NCBI RefSeq assembly: GCF_003347605.1
Contig: NZ_QDFZ01000015.1
Coordinates: forward strand, 79,391-143,390
Length of the DNA stretch: 64,000 nucleotides
Direction: 5' to 3'
Source of the DNA: Chryseobacterium sp. KLBC 52
GTDB taxonomy: Bacteria; Bacteroidota; Bacteroidia; Flavobacteriales; Weeksellaceae
In this document: piece by piece, positions 52,493 through 62,043 of the stretch
How positions within the stretch are numbered: position 1 is the first letter of the stretch
Layout: every line of letters starts with the position of its first letter
The notes under the pieces: generated by a model
What the model was told of the DNA's origin: nothing
Database searches by the model: none
What the model saw: the letters and a program-made list of their open reading frames with translations, nothing else
Program-made: the position numbers and the translations under genes

Positions 52493-53383
52493 ATGATGAA
52501 AAACTTTAAATATTTATTTTTAATATTCCCTCTTTTAGTTACCTCATGTATTACAACAAAGGATGTAAGATACTTACAGCCAAGTGAGAGTCTCGTAATT
52601 AATGAAGAAGGTCTCGTTCCCTACAATATTCCTGTATACAGGATTACCAAAAATGATATTCTTAATCTTAACATTGTAACAACTCCCAAAGGAGATGCTG
52701 CACAGTTTTATTCCTCTTACAATTCTTCCGGAGGAATAGGAACCGGAGCCGGAACAGCAACAAGCCCTGCTATATCAGGAGGAGGTTCCGTTGGAGGTGG
52801 AATTGGTACTACCTCTGGAGCAAGCAGGGGAGGAAACATGAATTTTTATTTTAATGGGCTCAAGGTAGATTCCAACGGAGATATCAATGTTTTTGGAATT
52901 GGCTATGTAAAAGCGGAAGGGAGAACATTAGAGGATATCAGAAAAGAAATTCAGGAAAAAGTAAATGAAAACTTCCAGGAAGGTAAGTCTGAAGTACGTT
53001 TGAATACAGACGGTATTACGTATTATATTCTTGGCGACGTAGAAACTACAGGTCTTTCGGGAGAGAAAGTAGCTCATAAAAATACACTTACCATTACCGA
53101 AGCTTTGGCTATTAATGGCGGGCTGAACAGGACGATCGACAAAAAAGAGATCGTTATCCACAGAAAACTTCCGGAAGGAATCAAAATTGCCAAAATAGAT
53201 CTTACCCGCGAAGATCTTATGAACTCTCCTTTCTATTATGTGCAGAATGGTGACGAAATCTACCTGAATACCAGAGCAAAAAGTTTGAACGGATTTGGAA
53301 AAGACCCTATTCAGACTTTAACGACAGGAGTTTCGGTGATTACTACAGCATTGTCTATTTATTTACTTCTTAAAAATCTTTAG
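52493..53383 (+). CDS. Wza-like polysaccharide export lipoprotein
   Basis: 296 residues. Lipobox LVTSC near residues 16-20. The poly-export domain begins at YRITKNDILNLNIVT, is interrupted by a Gly/Ser/Thr-rich linker (about residues 78-121) and resumes at FNGLKVDSNGDINVFGIGYV. A SLBB-type segment follows (YYILGDVETTGL). A C-terminal hydrophobic helix lies near 277-295. It forms the outer-membrane channel for exopolysaccharide together with the Wzc-like kinase encoded 2 bp downstream. ATG 52493 is followed by a second in-frame ATG at once, so the start may shift by one residue. Confidence 0.88.
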   Translation: MMKNFKYLFLIFPLLVTSCITTKDVRYLQPSESLVINEEGLVPYNIPVYRITKNDILNLNIVTTPKGDAAQFYSSYNSSGGIGTGAGTATSPAISGGGSVGGGIGTTSGASRGGNMNFYFNGLKVDSNGDINVFGIGYVKAEGRTLEDIRKEIQEKVNENFQEGKSEVRLNTDGITYYILGDVETTGLSGEKVAHKNTLTITEALAINGGLNRTIDKKEIVIHRKLPEGIKIAKIDLTREDLMNSPFYYVQNGDEIYLNTRAKSLNGFGKDPIQTLTTGVSVITTALSIYLLLKNL

Positions 53384-53385
53384 CC

Positions 53386-55890
53386 ATGATTCCAGAAAGA
53401 GTAACCGCTGCAGAGAAGAATAATTCTCAGAAAGAAAAGTATGGGTCATTTGCATTATTTGATTTAGAGCACTTTTTAAGAAGGATTCTTAAAAACTGGT
53501 ACTGGTTTGTATTTATGTTTTTTATCGGCTATGCAATTGCATGGGGATACACTCATTATTATGCACAAAATATTTATGCATCAGACTTGTCATTAAGTAC
53601 TTCAAGTAAAGGGTCGGAGTTTTTACCAACACAGGCTAATCAATCCATCAACTTCATTTGGGGAGATACCGGAAATCAGGATGGGCTTTATCTGAAGAAA
53701 ATGCTTTTATCCAGATCGCATAATGAATTTTTGGTAAAAGAACTGGATCTTTTTGTCAATTATTCTACCAAAGGGCTTATAAAATCTACTTATCTCGATA
53801 AAGATGATTCACCTGTCTTTCTTCAGATTGATAAAAAACACCTTCAACAGATTAATTATCCTATTACCCTGATACCAAAAGGAGACGCAGCCTATCAGGT
53901 TGTTTTACCTGAAGAAGGAGAATCTACAAACTTATATAATTATGAAGTTGAAGGATTCCAGAGTATCAGCTCATATAGCAGACCCGCGGATAAAATCATT
54001 AAAATAAATGAGTGGTATAATGCTCCAAACCTGAGATTCAGACTTATTAGAAATCCTGTTCCCACTAAAATCAAGTTGGATAATATCATTGTAAACCTGA
54101 ACTCGATCAATGAGAGTGTAAATGAAATTGTTTCTACCACAGGTGTGGATTTTGATAAAGAAATCAGATCTATTATGATTATTACCAAAAAAGGATATAA
54201 TCTGAATAGTACAGTTAATTTCCTGAACAAATCTGTTGCAGAATTACAGAAAAAGAGATTGGCTGATAAAAATGTGGTGAATAAGAACACAGATATCTTT
54301 TTAAAAGAAAATCTGGATAACATCCGTAAAAAGCTTGATTCAAGTGCTAATGTGCTGAATTATTTAAAAACCTCAGAAAAGCTTTATAATATTAAAGACA
54401 GAGACGAAAAATCGCTGGAAAAAATAAAAGAACTTGAGGCTAAAAAAGCAGATCTTATAAGCAAGATCAATTCTCTTAACAACATAAAAAATACGCTGCA
54501 GTCTCAGAATTTTGATAAAATGATTGGAACCAACGCAGCAGGTTTTGAAGATGGTGTATTCTCAGCAACAGTTACTGAACTTAAAGCTTTGTATACCAAA
54601 AAAGCAGAAATGGCTTCTATTTATAAACCTTCATCAGAGCCAATGAGAGAAATCAACAGGCTTATTGATGAAGCAAGAATGGGATCATCAAATAGTTTAA
54701 GAGGATACTACAGCAGATATTATGATGAAATTAACAAGATAGATCGTGATATTTCAGGTGCCAACTCAGATTTAGCTTCTTACCCTGAAAAAGAAAGAAG
54801 ATATTTGGATGCAGAGAGAGGATATAATATGATTGAGGCCACTTATAACAGCCTTTTGGGAAGACAGAGTGATACTAAAATGAGAATGGCCACCAACCAA
54901 TCTGATATTACGGTGATTGACCCTGCTAAAAACCTGGGACAAAGAGCTATCGGACCGAATGTAAAGCTGGCAAAAACTGCCATTATCTCTGGATTACTGC
55001 TGCTTCCATTACTGTTCATCTTTGTAGGAGAGGTATTAGATAGTAAAATCAGAAATATTAAAGAACTTCTGAGCGCTACAAAAATTCCACTTCTTGGAGT
55101 AATAGGCAATAACAGTAATGAAAATATGCTTACCGTTCTGGAGCAGCCAAAATCATCTGTTTCTGAAGCTTTCAGAGGAATAAGAGCCAATATGAGATTC
55201 TTAATGGACAACGAAAGTGAAAAAGGTAAAGTTATTCTCATTACATCATCCATTGGGGGAGAAGGGAAAACTTATATTTCTATCAATTTGGCATCGGTAA
55301 TAGGATTAAGTGATAAAAAAACAATCTTATTAGGAATGGATCTTAGAAAACCAAAAATCTTTGGAGACTTTAAGATTGATAATAAATATGGGATCTCCAA
55401 TTATCTTACTGGAGAAGTAGATATTGACCAGATTATTAACAAAACCAAAATTCCTAATCTTGATGTGGCGACTTCGGGTCCTATCCCGCCCAATCCATCT
55501 GAACTTTTAATGAGCCAGAAAAATATCAGATTTATAGAAGAACTCAAGGAAAAATATGATTTTATTATTATAGATTCACCACCTGTAGGTCTTGTGGCAG
55601 ATTCTTATGAGCTGATGAAGTATTCTGATACCAATATTTATGTGGTACGTCATGAATACACAGAAAAGTATATGCTGAAGATGATTACTGAAAAGTATCA
55701 TAATGATGAAGTTAATAATTTGGGACTTGTTTATAACGATTATAATACCAAGCAAGGCTACGGATATGGCTATGGCTACGGTTACGGATATGGTTATGGC
55801 TACGGATATTTTGATGAAGATAAAAATTATAAAGAGCCTTTATTAATAAGGATCAGAAATAAAGTACAGGTATTGTTCAATAAAAAATAA
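53386..55890 (+). CDS. Wzc-like polysaccharide co-polymerase and tyrosine autokinase
   Basis: 834 residues. Membrane helices flank a large periplasmic region: the first near 42-60 (YWFVFMFFIGYAIAWGY), the second near 530-550. The cytoplasmic kinase has Walker A SSIGGEGKT near 622-630, Walker A' LLGMDLRKP near 646-654 and Walker B FIIIDSPPVG near 727-736. The C-terminal tail has a run of alternating Gly and Tyr (about residues 790-806), the expected autophosphorylation cluster. It regulates chain length and export with the Wza-like protein. Confidence 0.92.
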   Translation: MIPERVTAAEKNNSQKEKYGSFALFDLEHFLRRILKNWYWFVFMFFIGYAIAWGYTHYYAQNIYASDLSLSTSSKGSEFLPTQANQSINFIWGDTGNQDGLYLKKMLLSRSHNEFLVKELDLFVNYSTKGLIKSTYLDKDDSPVFLQIDKKHLQQINYPITLIPKGDAAYQVVLPEEGESTNLYNYEVEGFQSISSYSRPADKIIKINEWYNAPNLRFRLIRNPVPTKIKLDNIIVNLNSINESVNEIVSTTGVDFDKEIRSIMIITKKGYNLNSTVNFLNKSVAELQKKRLADKNVVNKNTDIFLKENLDNIRKKLDSSANVLNYLKTSEKLYNIKDRDEKSLEKIKELEAKKADLISKINSLNNIKNTLQSQNFDKMIGTNAAGFEDGVFSATVTELKALYTKKAEMASIYKPSSEPMREINRLIDEARMGSSNSLRGYYSRYYDEINKIDRDISGANSDLASYPEKERRYLDAERGYNMIEATYNSLLGRQSDTKMRMATNQSDITVIDPAKNLGQRAIGPNVKLAKTAIISGLLLLPLLFIFVGEVLDSKIRNIKELLSATKIPLLGVIGNNSNENMLTVLEQPKSSVSEAFRGIRANMRFLMDNESEKGKVILITSSIGGEGKTYISINLASVIGLSDKKTILLGMDLRKPKIFGDFKIDNKYGISNYLTGEVDIDQIINKTKIPNLDVATSGPIPPNPSELLMSQKNIRFIEELKEKYDFIIIDSPPVGLVADSYELMKYSDTNIYVVRHEYTEKYMLKMITEKYHNDEVNNLGLVYNDYNTKQGYGYGYGYGYGYGYGYGYFDEDKNYKEPLLIRIRNKVQVLFNKK

Positions 55891-55896
55891 AGCATT

Positions 55897-55922
55897 AAAC
55901 CCTCATTTAATGGGGGTTTTTT
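55897..55922 (+). terminator. Terminator of the Wza-Wzc unit
   Basis: AAACCCTCA (55897-55905) pairs with TGGGGGTTT (55911-55919), one G-T wobble, 5-base loop, then a T run. Confidence 0.85.
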
Positions 55923-56053
55923 CATATATAAAGTATTTTCATTCTATGAAAAAAAGAATATTTTTGCCACTTTGCCGTTTACTTTATAACAAATTATGTT
56001 TTTTTGTTTATTTTTAACTAAACATTAAGATTATCATTAATATAAAAATGTTT

Positions 56054-56061
56054 TATATTTG
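56054..56061 (+). promoter_or_regulatory. -7 element of the DUF6089-uppS-bamA region
   Basis: TATATTTG fits TAnnTTTG, 42 bases ahead of ATG 56104. It coincides with a spurious upstream TTG start at 56059. Confidence 0.6.
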
Positions 56062-56103
56062 CAAAAATTAAATTTTAAAATAACCATAAATCCATATTCT
56101 TTT

Positions 56104-56994
56104 ATGAATAAAAAATTATTGTTTAGCTTCCTTGCTTTCCTTGGAATGGTAAGTGTTAAAGCACAAAGAAACGAATTGGGAGTTCGTCTAGGTATGAGTA
56201 ACCTAGTGGGAGATGTAGGAAGGACAAATTATATTTTACAGAAGCCGTTGGATTTAAGCAGAGCGTCAGATTGGGGTATCCCATTTTATGGTGGTTTATT
56301 ATACAGATTTAATTTTAACCCGCATCAGACCGTTAGATTGGATTTAGGATATAACCAGATCCAGTTTAGTGATAAAGCGGCGAAAGAAGATTATAGAAGA
56401 AATAGAAACTCATACGGAAAAAATAATGTGTATGAGGCGAGTTTAATGTTTGAATATAACTTTTTCCCGGTAAATAATGAGCAGATCAGCATGCTGAGCC
56501 CTTATATCTTCGGAGGTATTGGTGCTTTGATGTTTGATGCTCCTAAAGCTACTCTTATGAATGATTTCAGAAGAGATGCTGATGGTGTAGCGCAGGCTCC
56601 GATCAATGAATTGGATTTTACCACTACAACAGAGTATTCATTAGGGAAGAAAGTAACAATGCATATTCCTTTTGGGGTGGGTTTGAAGTATAAATTCAAC
56701 CATTCCTGGGCTATATTTGCAGAAGCTACATTCAGATATACATTGACGGATCAGTTGGATCACAGTAAGATCCTTTCCAAAGATGTAAAAACTTCTTTTA
56801 ATGCTGATATTCTGGATCCCGCTACAGGGGGTTCATTATTACAGTCTGGAAATTATTATGCGGTTTCTAAAGAAAGAGAAGCAGAGTTTATTAAAAAGAG
56901 AAATATTGGAGATGGAAGATCCAACGACTGGATAAATACTTTCAGTTTAGGACTTACATATTCGTTCGGAAGACCTCCATGTTATTGTGAATAA
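56104..56994 (+). CDS. DUF6089 family outer-membrane protein
   Basis: 296 residues from ATG 56104; an upstream TTG at 56059 would add 15 residues and start on the promoter. Signal peptide MNKKLLFSFLAFLGMVSVKA. Early RNELGVRLGMSNLVGDVGRT and the beta-barrel-like remainder with a C-terminal SLGLTYSFG strand match DUF6089, a family usually found next to uppS and bamA in Bacteroidota. It is probably a small outer-membrane protein; its function is unknown. Its stop is one base before the uppS ATG. Confidence 0.87.
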   Translation: MNKKLLFSFLAFLGMVSVKAQRNELGVRLGMSNLVGDVGRTNYILQKPLDLSRASDWGIPFYGGLLYRFNFNPHQTVRLDLGYNQIQFSDKAAKEDYRRNRNSYGKNNVYEASLMFEYNFFPVNNEQISMLSPYIFGGIGALMFDAPKATLMNDFRRDADGVAQAPINELDFTTTTEYSLGKKVTMHIPFGVGLKYKFNHSWAIFAEATFRYTLTDQLDHSKILSKDVKTSFNADILDPATGGSLLQSGNYYAVSKEREAEFIKKRNIGDGRSNDWINTFSLGLTYSFGRPPCYCE

Positions 56995-56995
56995 T

Positions 56996-57745
56996 ATGTC
57001 GTTGATTAAAGAAAAAATAAATTCTGAGAATTTACCAAAGCACGTAGCCATCATTATGGATGGTAATGGAAGATGGGCAAAATCTCGTGGCGAAGAAAGA
57101 ACTTTCGGTCACAAAAATGCCATTAATGCAGTAAGAAATGCTATTAATGCATGTAATGAGATTAATATCCCTTACTTAACACTGTATACATTCTCTTCAG
57201 AAAATTGGAATCGTCCAAGCGAAGAAGTGAATACCCTTATGAATCTGTTGGTAGAAACCCTGCTGTTAGAAGCAGAAGAGATCTTCAGCAAAGGATTGAG
57301 AATGCATGTGATAGGAAATCTTGAAAAACTGCCCGTATTAGTGAAAGAGCAGTTGGAACGTGTGGTAGAGCTTACAAAAGAAAACACAAAAGGAAACCTT
57401 GTATTGGCTATAAGCTATGGCTCACAAAATGAAATACTGGACGCTGTAAAAAAAATAAGTTCTGATGTAAAAGAAGGAAAAGTAGAGATAGAAGATATAA
57501 ACGAAAGTTTATTTGAAAACTATCTTTATACAAAAGATTTTCCTCCTGTAGATTTACTGATCAGAACCAGCGGCGAAATAAGAATAAGCAATTTCCTCCT
57601 TTGGCAGATTGCTTATGCAGAATTACAGTTTTTAAATGTTCTGTGGCCGGATTTCACCAAAGATATTTTCTTCCAATGTATTGTTGATTATCAGAATAAG
57701 GAAAGAAGATATGGTTTAACCGGTGAACAGGTAAAAGGCCAATAA
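56996..57745 (+). CDS. uppS: Isoprenyl transferase (undecaprenyl diphosphate synthase)
   Basis: Cis-prenyltransferase that makes C55 undecaprenyl diphosphate, the glycan lipid carrier. 249 residues from ATG 56996; a GTG at 56987 would overlap the upstream gene. Region I HVAIIMDGNGRWAKSRG (16-32) has the catalytic Asp (D22). Region III YTFSSENWNR is near 64-73, and the C-terminal LLIRTSGEIRISNFLLWQ near 191-208 contains the diphosphate-binding Arg and Ser residues. It supplies the carrier for the WecA-like enzyme and for peptidoglycan. Confidence 0.96.
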   Translation: MSLIKEKINSENLPKHVAIIMDGNGRWAKSRGEERTFGHKNAINAVRNAINACNEINIPYLTLYTFSSENWNRPSEEVNTLMNLLVETLLLEAEEIFSKGLRMHVIGNLEKLPVLVKEQLERVVELTKENTKGNLVLAISYGSQNEILDAVKKISSDVKEGKVEIEDINESLFENYLYTKDFPPVDLLIRTSGEIRISNFLLWQIAYAELQFLNVLWPDFTKDIFFQCIVDYQNKERRYGLTGEQVKGQ

Positions 57746-57773
57746 AATTTTAAGAAAAGAAAGACTCGATAAA

Positions 57774-60308
57774 ATGAAGTTTAGACTATTACCCATCATT
57801 ATGTTTGCTGCTTCTGCACATTTTTATGGACAAGTAACTCCACAAGACAGCACAAAAGTAAATAATGCTGTACATGCAGAAAATGAGGCAGGAACTTATA
57901 CACTTAAAGACATCGTTGTAGATGGGGTAAAAAAATATACACCCGCTCAGATCTTAAGATTTACGGGCCTTACAAAAGGAGAAAGTGTAGACATTCCAGG
58001 ACAGAAAATCAGCAATGCTGTAAAAAAACTTTGGGACACCCAATCTTTTTCTGAAGTGGAAGTTTATGTTCAAAGCATTGAAGGACAAACAATCGTTCTG
58101 AAATTTTACCTGCAGGATCTGAAAGAACTTGGAGAAGTTAAATTTTCAGGAAAAGGTATTGGTAAATCTAAAAGTGAAAAACTGGCAAAGGATAACAACC
58201 TTAAACCAGGAACTAAGATTACGCAGAACTTAATTTCAAGCCTTAAAACCAATGTCCCTAAAGACTACATCAAAAAAGGTTTTGCAGATGCTAAAATAAC
58301 TATCCAGGATAAAGTAAATGCTGGAGATCCCGCATTGGTAGACTGGACAATTAATGTAGATAAGGGTAAAAGAATTAAAATTGATCATATTGAATTTGAA
58401 GGAAACGATAATGTAACCGATAGAAAGCTTAGAAATAAAGCTTTTAAAGAAACAAAGCAAAAACGTTTCGGTATCGGCGGAATATTGAAGTCCTCAAAAT
58501 TCATTGAAGATAAATATCAGGAAGACAAACAAAGTCTTATCAGTTATTACAACTCCCTTGGATACAGAGACGCTAAAATTGTTTCAGATTCAGTATGGAG
58601 AAACAAAAGAAATAACTACGAAATCAATGTAAAACTTAGCGAGGGTAAAAAATATTATATCGGGGATGTTACATTCACGGGTAATACAGTATACTCTACA
58701 GAATATTTACAGAGATTATTAGGATACAAGAAAGGGGATATTTACGATGCAGTAGGTTTCAACAAAAAAGTTGGTGAAGACGGAGGTAAAGAAGATGATT
58801 CAGATATTAAGTCTGTTTATATGAACAACGGTTATCTTTTCTCGAATGTAACACCGGTTGAGAAATCTGTGTCAGGAGATGCCGTAAATCTTGAAGTCAG
58901 AATTAATGAAGGAGAACAGGCTACCTGGAATAAAGTAACATGGCAAGGGAATACTACAACCCATGACCATGTAATTCTTAGAGCACTTAGAACAAAACCG
59001 GGTGAGCTATTCAAGAAAACAGAAATTAAGAGAACCTATTTCGATTTAGCAGGAATGTCATTCTTTGACCCGCAGCAGGTGGGACAGGATATCCAGCCAA
59101 ATCAGGTGGACAATACTGTAGATATCAACTGGAAGCTTGTAGAAAAAGGATCTTCACAGGTTCAGTTACAGGCAGGTTACGGTGGTAACAGCTTTATCGG
59201 TACTTTAGGATTAACCTTTAATAACTTCTCATTAAAGAATTTCCTTAAGTTTAAAGATTTCAAACCCGTACCTCAGGGAGACGGACAAACGTTCTCTATT
59301 CAGGTGCAGGCAGGACAGTATTTCCAGAACTATGGAGTATCATTCTCAGAACCTTGGCTATTTGGTACAAGACCAACAGCACTTTCTGTAAGTTTGAATA
59401 ACTCAAGAGTTAGATATACAGATCAATATGGAGAAGCCCAGAAATTGAACATCTTCTCTGCTTCAGTAGGATTAAACAGACTATTGAACTGGCCGGATGA
59501 CTATTTCTCTCTTTATACTGGTTTACAGTTCCAGAAGTATGACTTCAAGAACTATCCATTCCAGTTTGGAGATACCACAGAAAATAACGGTACTGCGAAT
59601 AACTTCAGTATCAACTTAGGACTGAGCAGAAACTCAGCAGGTATTGACCCGATTTTCCCAACAATGGGATCCAATATTGAGCTTTCAGCAAAACTGACTC
59701 CTCCATACTCATTGTTCAAGAAGAAAGATTACTCCACAATGTCACCTATTGACAAATACAAGTGGATGGAATTCTATAAAATCAAGTTCAAAGCAGATGT
59801 TTACAATGAAATCATTGGAAAACTTGTCTTGAGATCTTCTGCAGAAATGGGATTCATGGACGGATATAACAGCCAGTTAGGTGCTCCGCCATTTGAAAGA
59901 TTCTATATGGGAGGTACAGGTCTTTTCGGAGGTCGTTATGACGGTAGAGAATTGATCCCTCTGAGAGGTTATGAAAATGCCACTACAGAAGGAGGTCAGG
60001 GAGAAGATATTACACAGAAAGGAGGAGGTACAATCTATAACAGATTTACTTTGGAACTGAGATACCCGATCTCAATGAGCCAGACTGCAAAAATCTACGC
60101 TTTGACATTTGCTGAAGGAGGTAACGTATGGAATTCATGGAGTTCTTACAGCCCGTTCCAATTAAAAAGATCAGTCGGAGTTGGGGTAAGAGTTTATATG
60201 GGAGCATTTGGATTAATCGGATTCGACTTTGCACTAGGTCTTGATAAGACAATTTCAGGTGATAAGTCTGGATGGAGAAACCACTTCTTGATGAACCAAA
60301 CATTATAA
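57774..60308 (+). CDS. bamA: Outer-membrane protein assembly factor BamA
   Basis: 844 residues. Signal peptide ends near AHFYGQ (residue 20). Residues about 45-440 contain the POTRA repeats (for example IKIDHIEFEGNDNVTDRKLR and YIGDVTFTGNTVYSTEYL), and residues about 450-844 are the 16-strand barrel of the Omp85 family, with MGGTGLFGGRYDGRELIPLRG in the loop 6 region that carries the VRGF/Y-type motif. It inserts beta-barrel proteins into the outer membrane. The gene is followed by the two ompH genes, its usual partners. Confidence 0.95.
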   Translation: MKFRLLPIIMFAASAHFYGQVTPQDSTKVNNAVHAENEAGTYTLKDIVVDGVKKYTPAQILRFTGLTKGESVDIPGQKISNAVKKLWDTQSFSEVEVYVQSIEGQTIVLKFYLQDLKELGEVKFSGKGIGKSKSEKLAKDNNLKPGTKITQNLISSLKTNVPKDYIKKGFADAKITIQDKVNAGDPALVDWTINVDKGKRIKIDHIEFEGNDNVTDRKLRNKAFKETKQKRFGIGGILKSSKFIEDKYQEDKQSLISYYNSLGYRDAKIVSDSVWRNKRNNYEINVKLSEGKKYYIGDVTFTGNTVYSTEYLQRLLGYKKGDIYDAVGFNKKVGEDGGKEDDSDIKSVYMNNGYLFSNVTPVEKSVSGDAVNLEVRINEGEQATWNKVTWQGNTTTHDHVILRALRTKPGELFKKTEIKRTYFDLAGMSFFDPQQVGQDIQPNQVDNTVDINWKLVEKGSSQVQLQAGYGGNSFIGTLGLTFNNFSLKNFLKFKDFKPVPQGDGQTFSIQVQAGQYFQNYGVSFSEPWLFGTRPTALSVSLNNSRVRYTDQYGEAQKLNIFSASVGLNRLLNWPDDYFSLYTGLQFQKYDFKNYPFQFGDTTENNGTANNFSINLGLSRNSAGIDPIFPTMGSNIELSAKLTPPYSLFKKKDYSTMSPIDKYKWMEFYKIKFKADVYNEIIGKLVLRSSAEMGFMDGYNSQLGAPPFERFYMGGTGLFGGRYDGRELIPLRGYENATTEGGQGEDITQKGGGTIYNRFTLELRYPISMSQTAKIYALTFAEGGNVWNSWSSYSPFQLKRSVGVGVRVYMGAFGLIGFDFALGLDKTISGDKSGWRNHFLMNQTL

Positions 60309-60316
60309 TTACAGAT

Positions 60317-60871
60317 ATGAAGCACTTTAAAATAATTTTCACATTCGCATTACTCTTGCTTTTCGGGTTGAACAATGCCCAGAAAATCGGAGTAGTGGAT
60401 ACTAATGAAATTTTAAATAAATTACCACAGTATAAAGAAGCTGAAGCAAGATTAAATTCTCAGATCGATACCTGGGAGTCTGAACTTCAAAGCCTTCAGT
60501 CTGAATATGAAAGAAAAAAGGCTGCTTTTGAAAGTGAAAAAGTTTTATTGATTGGTGACCAGCTTAAGCTTAGAGAAAAAGAAGTTACCGATCTTGATAA
60601 AAATATTAAAACAACAACAAGTTTACGTTTTGGCGCTAACGGTGAAATTACAAAACTGAGAACAAATCTTGTTCAACCTTTTCAGGATCAGATCTGGGGA
60701 GCCATCAAAACAATGTCCGAAAAAAATGGCTTGGGCATAGTTCTTGATAAAAGCAATAACATTAGTGTTATTTTCCTTCAGTCAAAATATGATTATACTG
60801 AAAAAGTATTATCTATTTTATTAAAAGGAACAGACAAGAAGGAAAAAACAAATAGCAAAGGCAAAAAATAA
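60317..60871 (+). CDS. OmpH/Skp family periplasmic chaperone 1
   Basis: 184 residues from ATG 60317; a start at 60272 would overlap bamA. Signal peptide ends at NNAQ (near 20). KIGVVDTNEILNKLPQYKEA is the Skp/OmpH opening and is followed by a long coiled coil (about 45-110) and the C-terminal GLGIVLDKSNNISVIF strand. It should carry unfolded outer-membrane proteins to BamA, encoded directly upstream. Confidence 0.92.
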   Translation: MKHFKIIFTFALLLLFGLNNAQKIGVVDTNEILNKLPQYKEAEARLNSQIDTWESELQSLQSEYERKKAAFESEKVLLIGDQLKLREKEVTDLDKNIKTTTSLRFGANGEITKLRTNLVQPFQDQIWGAIKTMSEKNGLGIVLDKSNNISVIFLQSKYDYTEKVLSILLKGTDKKEKTNSKGKK

Positions 60872-60936
60872 TAAGAGAATTAACTTTTGCTATATTTTAA
60901 AATCTAAAAACAAATTAAATTATTTATTTACCAGTT

Positions 60937-61440
60937 ATGAAAAAATTAAGTGTATTATTTGCAGCAGTAATGATGGTTGTATCTGTAGGTATGGCAAAAG
61001 CTCAAAAAATTGCTACTTTAGATGTAATGGGAGTTCTTAACGCAATGCCGGAGAAAAAGAAAGCAGATGCTGATCTTAAAACATTCTTAGATACTAAACA
61101 AGCTGAGATTAAGAAAAAAGCTGACGCAGCTCAAACTAAATATCAGCAATATCAAACTGAAGCTCCTAAGAAAACAGCTGACGAAAACACAGCAAGAGAA
61201 GCAGAAATGAAAAAATTAGCTGAAGAAATCCAGCAAATGCAGGACAAAGCTCAAAAAGATCTTCAAGCTAAACAAGATGTAGCTTTCGGTCCTATCGAGA
61301 AAAAGCTAAATGATGCAGTAGAAAAAGTAGCTAAAGCTAATGGTTATGATTATATTATGGATGCAAACTCAACAGCATTTCTTTATAAAGCAGGACCAGA
61401 CGCAACAGCAGCTGTGAAGAAAGAATTAGGAATTCAATAA
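60937..61440 (+). CDS. OmpH/Skp family periplasmic chaperone 2
   Basis: 167 residues. Signal peptide ends near AKAQK (residue 23). KIATLDVMGVLNAMPEKKKA opens the domain. The Lys/Ala/Gln-rich coiled coil (about 50-125) is even more charged than in the first copy, and the end is NGYDYIMDANSTAFLY. It is a tandem paralogue of the preceding gene and a second carrier for outer-membrane proteins. A strong terminator follows. Confidence 0.92.
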   Translation: MKKLSVLFAAVMMVVSVGMAKAQKIATLDVMGVLNAMPEKKKADADLKTFLDTKQAEIKKKADAAQTKYQQYQTEAPKKTADENTAREAEMKKLAEEIQQMQDKAQKDLQAKQDVAFGPIEKKLNDAVEKVAKANGYDYIMDANSTAFLYKAGPDATAAVKKELGIQ

Positions 61441-61471
61441 TTTCAGCAAATTAACAAAGATTTATAAAACT

Positions 61472-61500
61472 AACCACCTCTTTTAGAGGTGGTTTTTTTA
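61472..61500 (+). terminator. Terminator after the second ompH gene
   Basis: AACCACCTC (61472-61480) and GAGGTGGTT (61486-61494) form a 9-bp stem with a 5-base loop and a T run, 31 bases past the stop. Confidence 0.88.
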
Positions 61501-61506
61501 TTTTTG
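61499..61506 (+). promoter_or_regulatory. -7 element just ahead of the thioesterase gene
   Basis: TATTTTTG fits TAnnTTTG and ends 4 bases before ATG 61511, so the mRNA could be almost leaderless. It overlaps the T run of the terminator, which makes the match less certain. Confidence 0.35.
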
Positions 61507-61510
61507 CGGA

Positions 61511-61996
61511 ATGGAAAAAGAAGTATCAACTACAGTCAAAGTTAGGTTCAGCGACTGTGATCCGATCGGACATTTGAATAATGTAAAATATCTCGAGTAT
61601 ATGTTCAATGCCAGAGAAGATCATGTAGAAACATTTTATGGATTTACTTATGAAGAATATACCAAACAAACCGGCTGTACCTGGATTGCTATTCAAAATG
61701 AAATCGCCTATCTGAAAGAAGTAAGATATAATACACAGGTAGTGATCAGCAGCAAGACCATCGATGTACAGGATAGAACGGCAAAAGTTGAAATTCTGAT
61801 GAAAAGCCTTGATGAAAAAACGATTCATGCTGTACTTTGGGTAACCGTTATTTACTTTAATGTCAAGACAAGAAAATCGGAAGTTCATCCCGAAGATATC
61901 AAAGAAATTTTTGATAAATTCTATGTAGATCTTATCCAGAAAGACTTCCAGTCAAGAGTGAAGTTCTTAAGATCTCAGAATGCCAAGAACTCTTAA
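61511..61996 (+). CDS. Acyl-CoA thioesterase (hotdog, 4HBT type)
   Basis: 161 residues. VRFSDCDPIGHLNNVKYLEY (11-30) is the catalytic segment of the 4HBT/FadM group, with D15 or D17 and the GHLNN loop. It should hydrolyse acyl-CoA thioesters in the cytoplasm. It stands alone after the ompH terminator and 47 bp before rfbD, so it is probably a housekeeping thioesterase and not part of the pigment locus. Confidence 0.87.
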   Translation: MEKEVSTTVKVRFSDCDPIGHLNNVKYLEYMFNAREDHVETFYGFTYEEYTKQTGCTWIAIQNEIAYLKEVRYNTQVVISSKTIDVQDRTAKVEILMKSLDEKTIHAVLWVTVIYFNVKTRKSEVHPEDIKEIFDKFYVDLIQKDFQSRVKFLRSQNAKNS

Positions 61997-62043
61997 CCCC
62001 ATTTCTTATTGAAGGTTCCAATTTAAAAATTAATAATAAACAA

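Noticed and set aside
55756..55810. Short tandem repeat as a CRISPR array
   Set aside because: It has a 6-bp period, no spacers, and is coding (the Gly-Tyr tail of the Wzc-like kinase).
56059..56103. Upstream TTG start for the DUF6089 protein
   Set aside because: It overlaps the TATATTTG -7 element and would hide a good signal peptide that begins at 56104.
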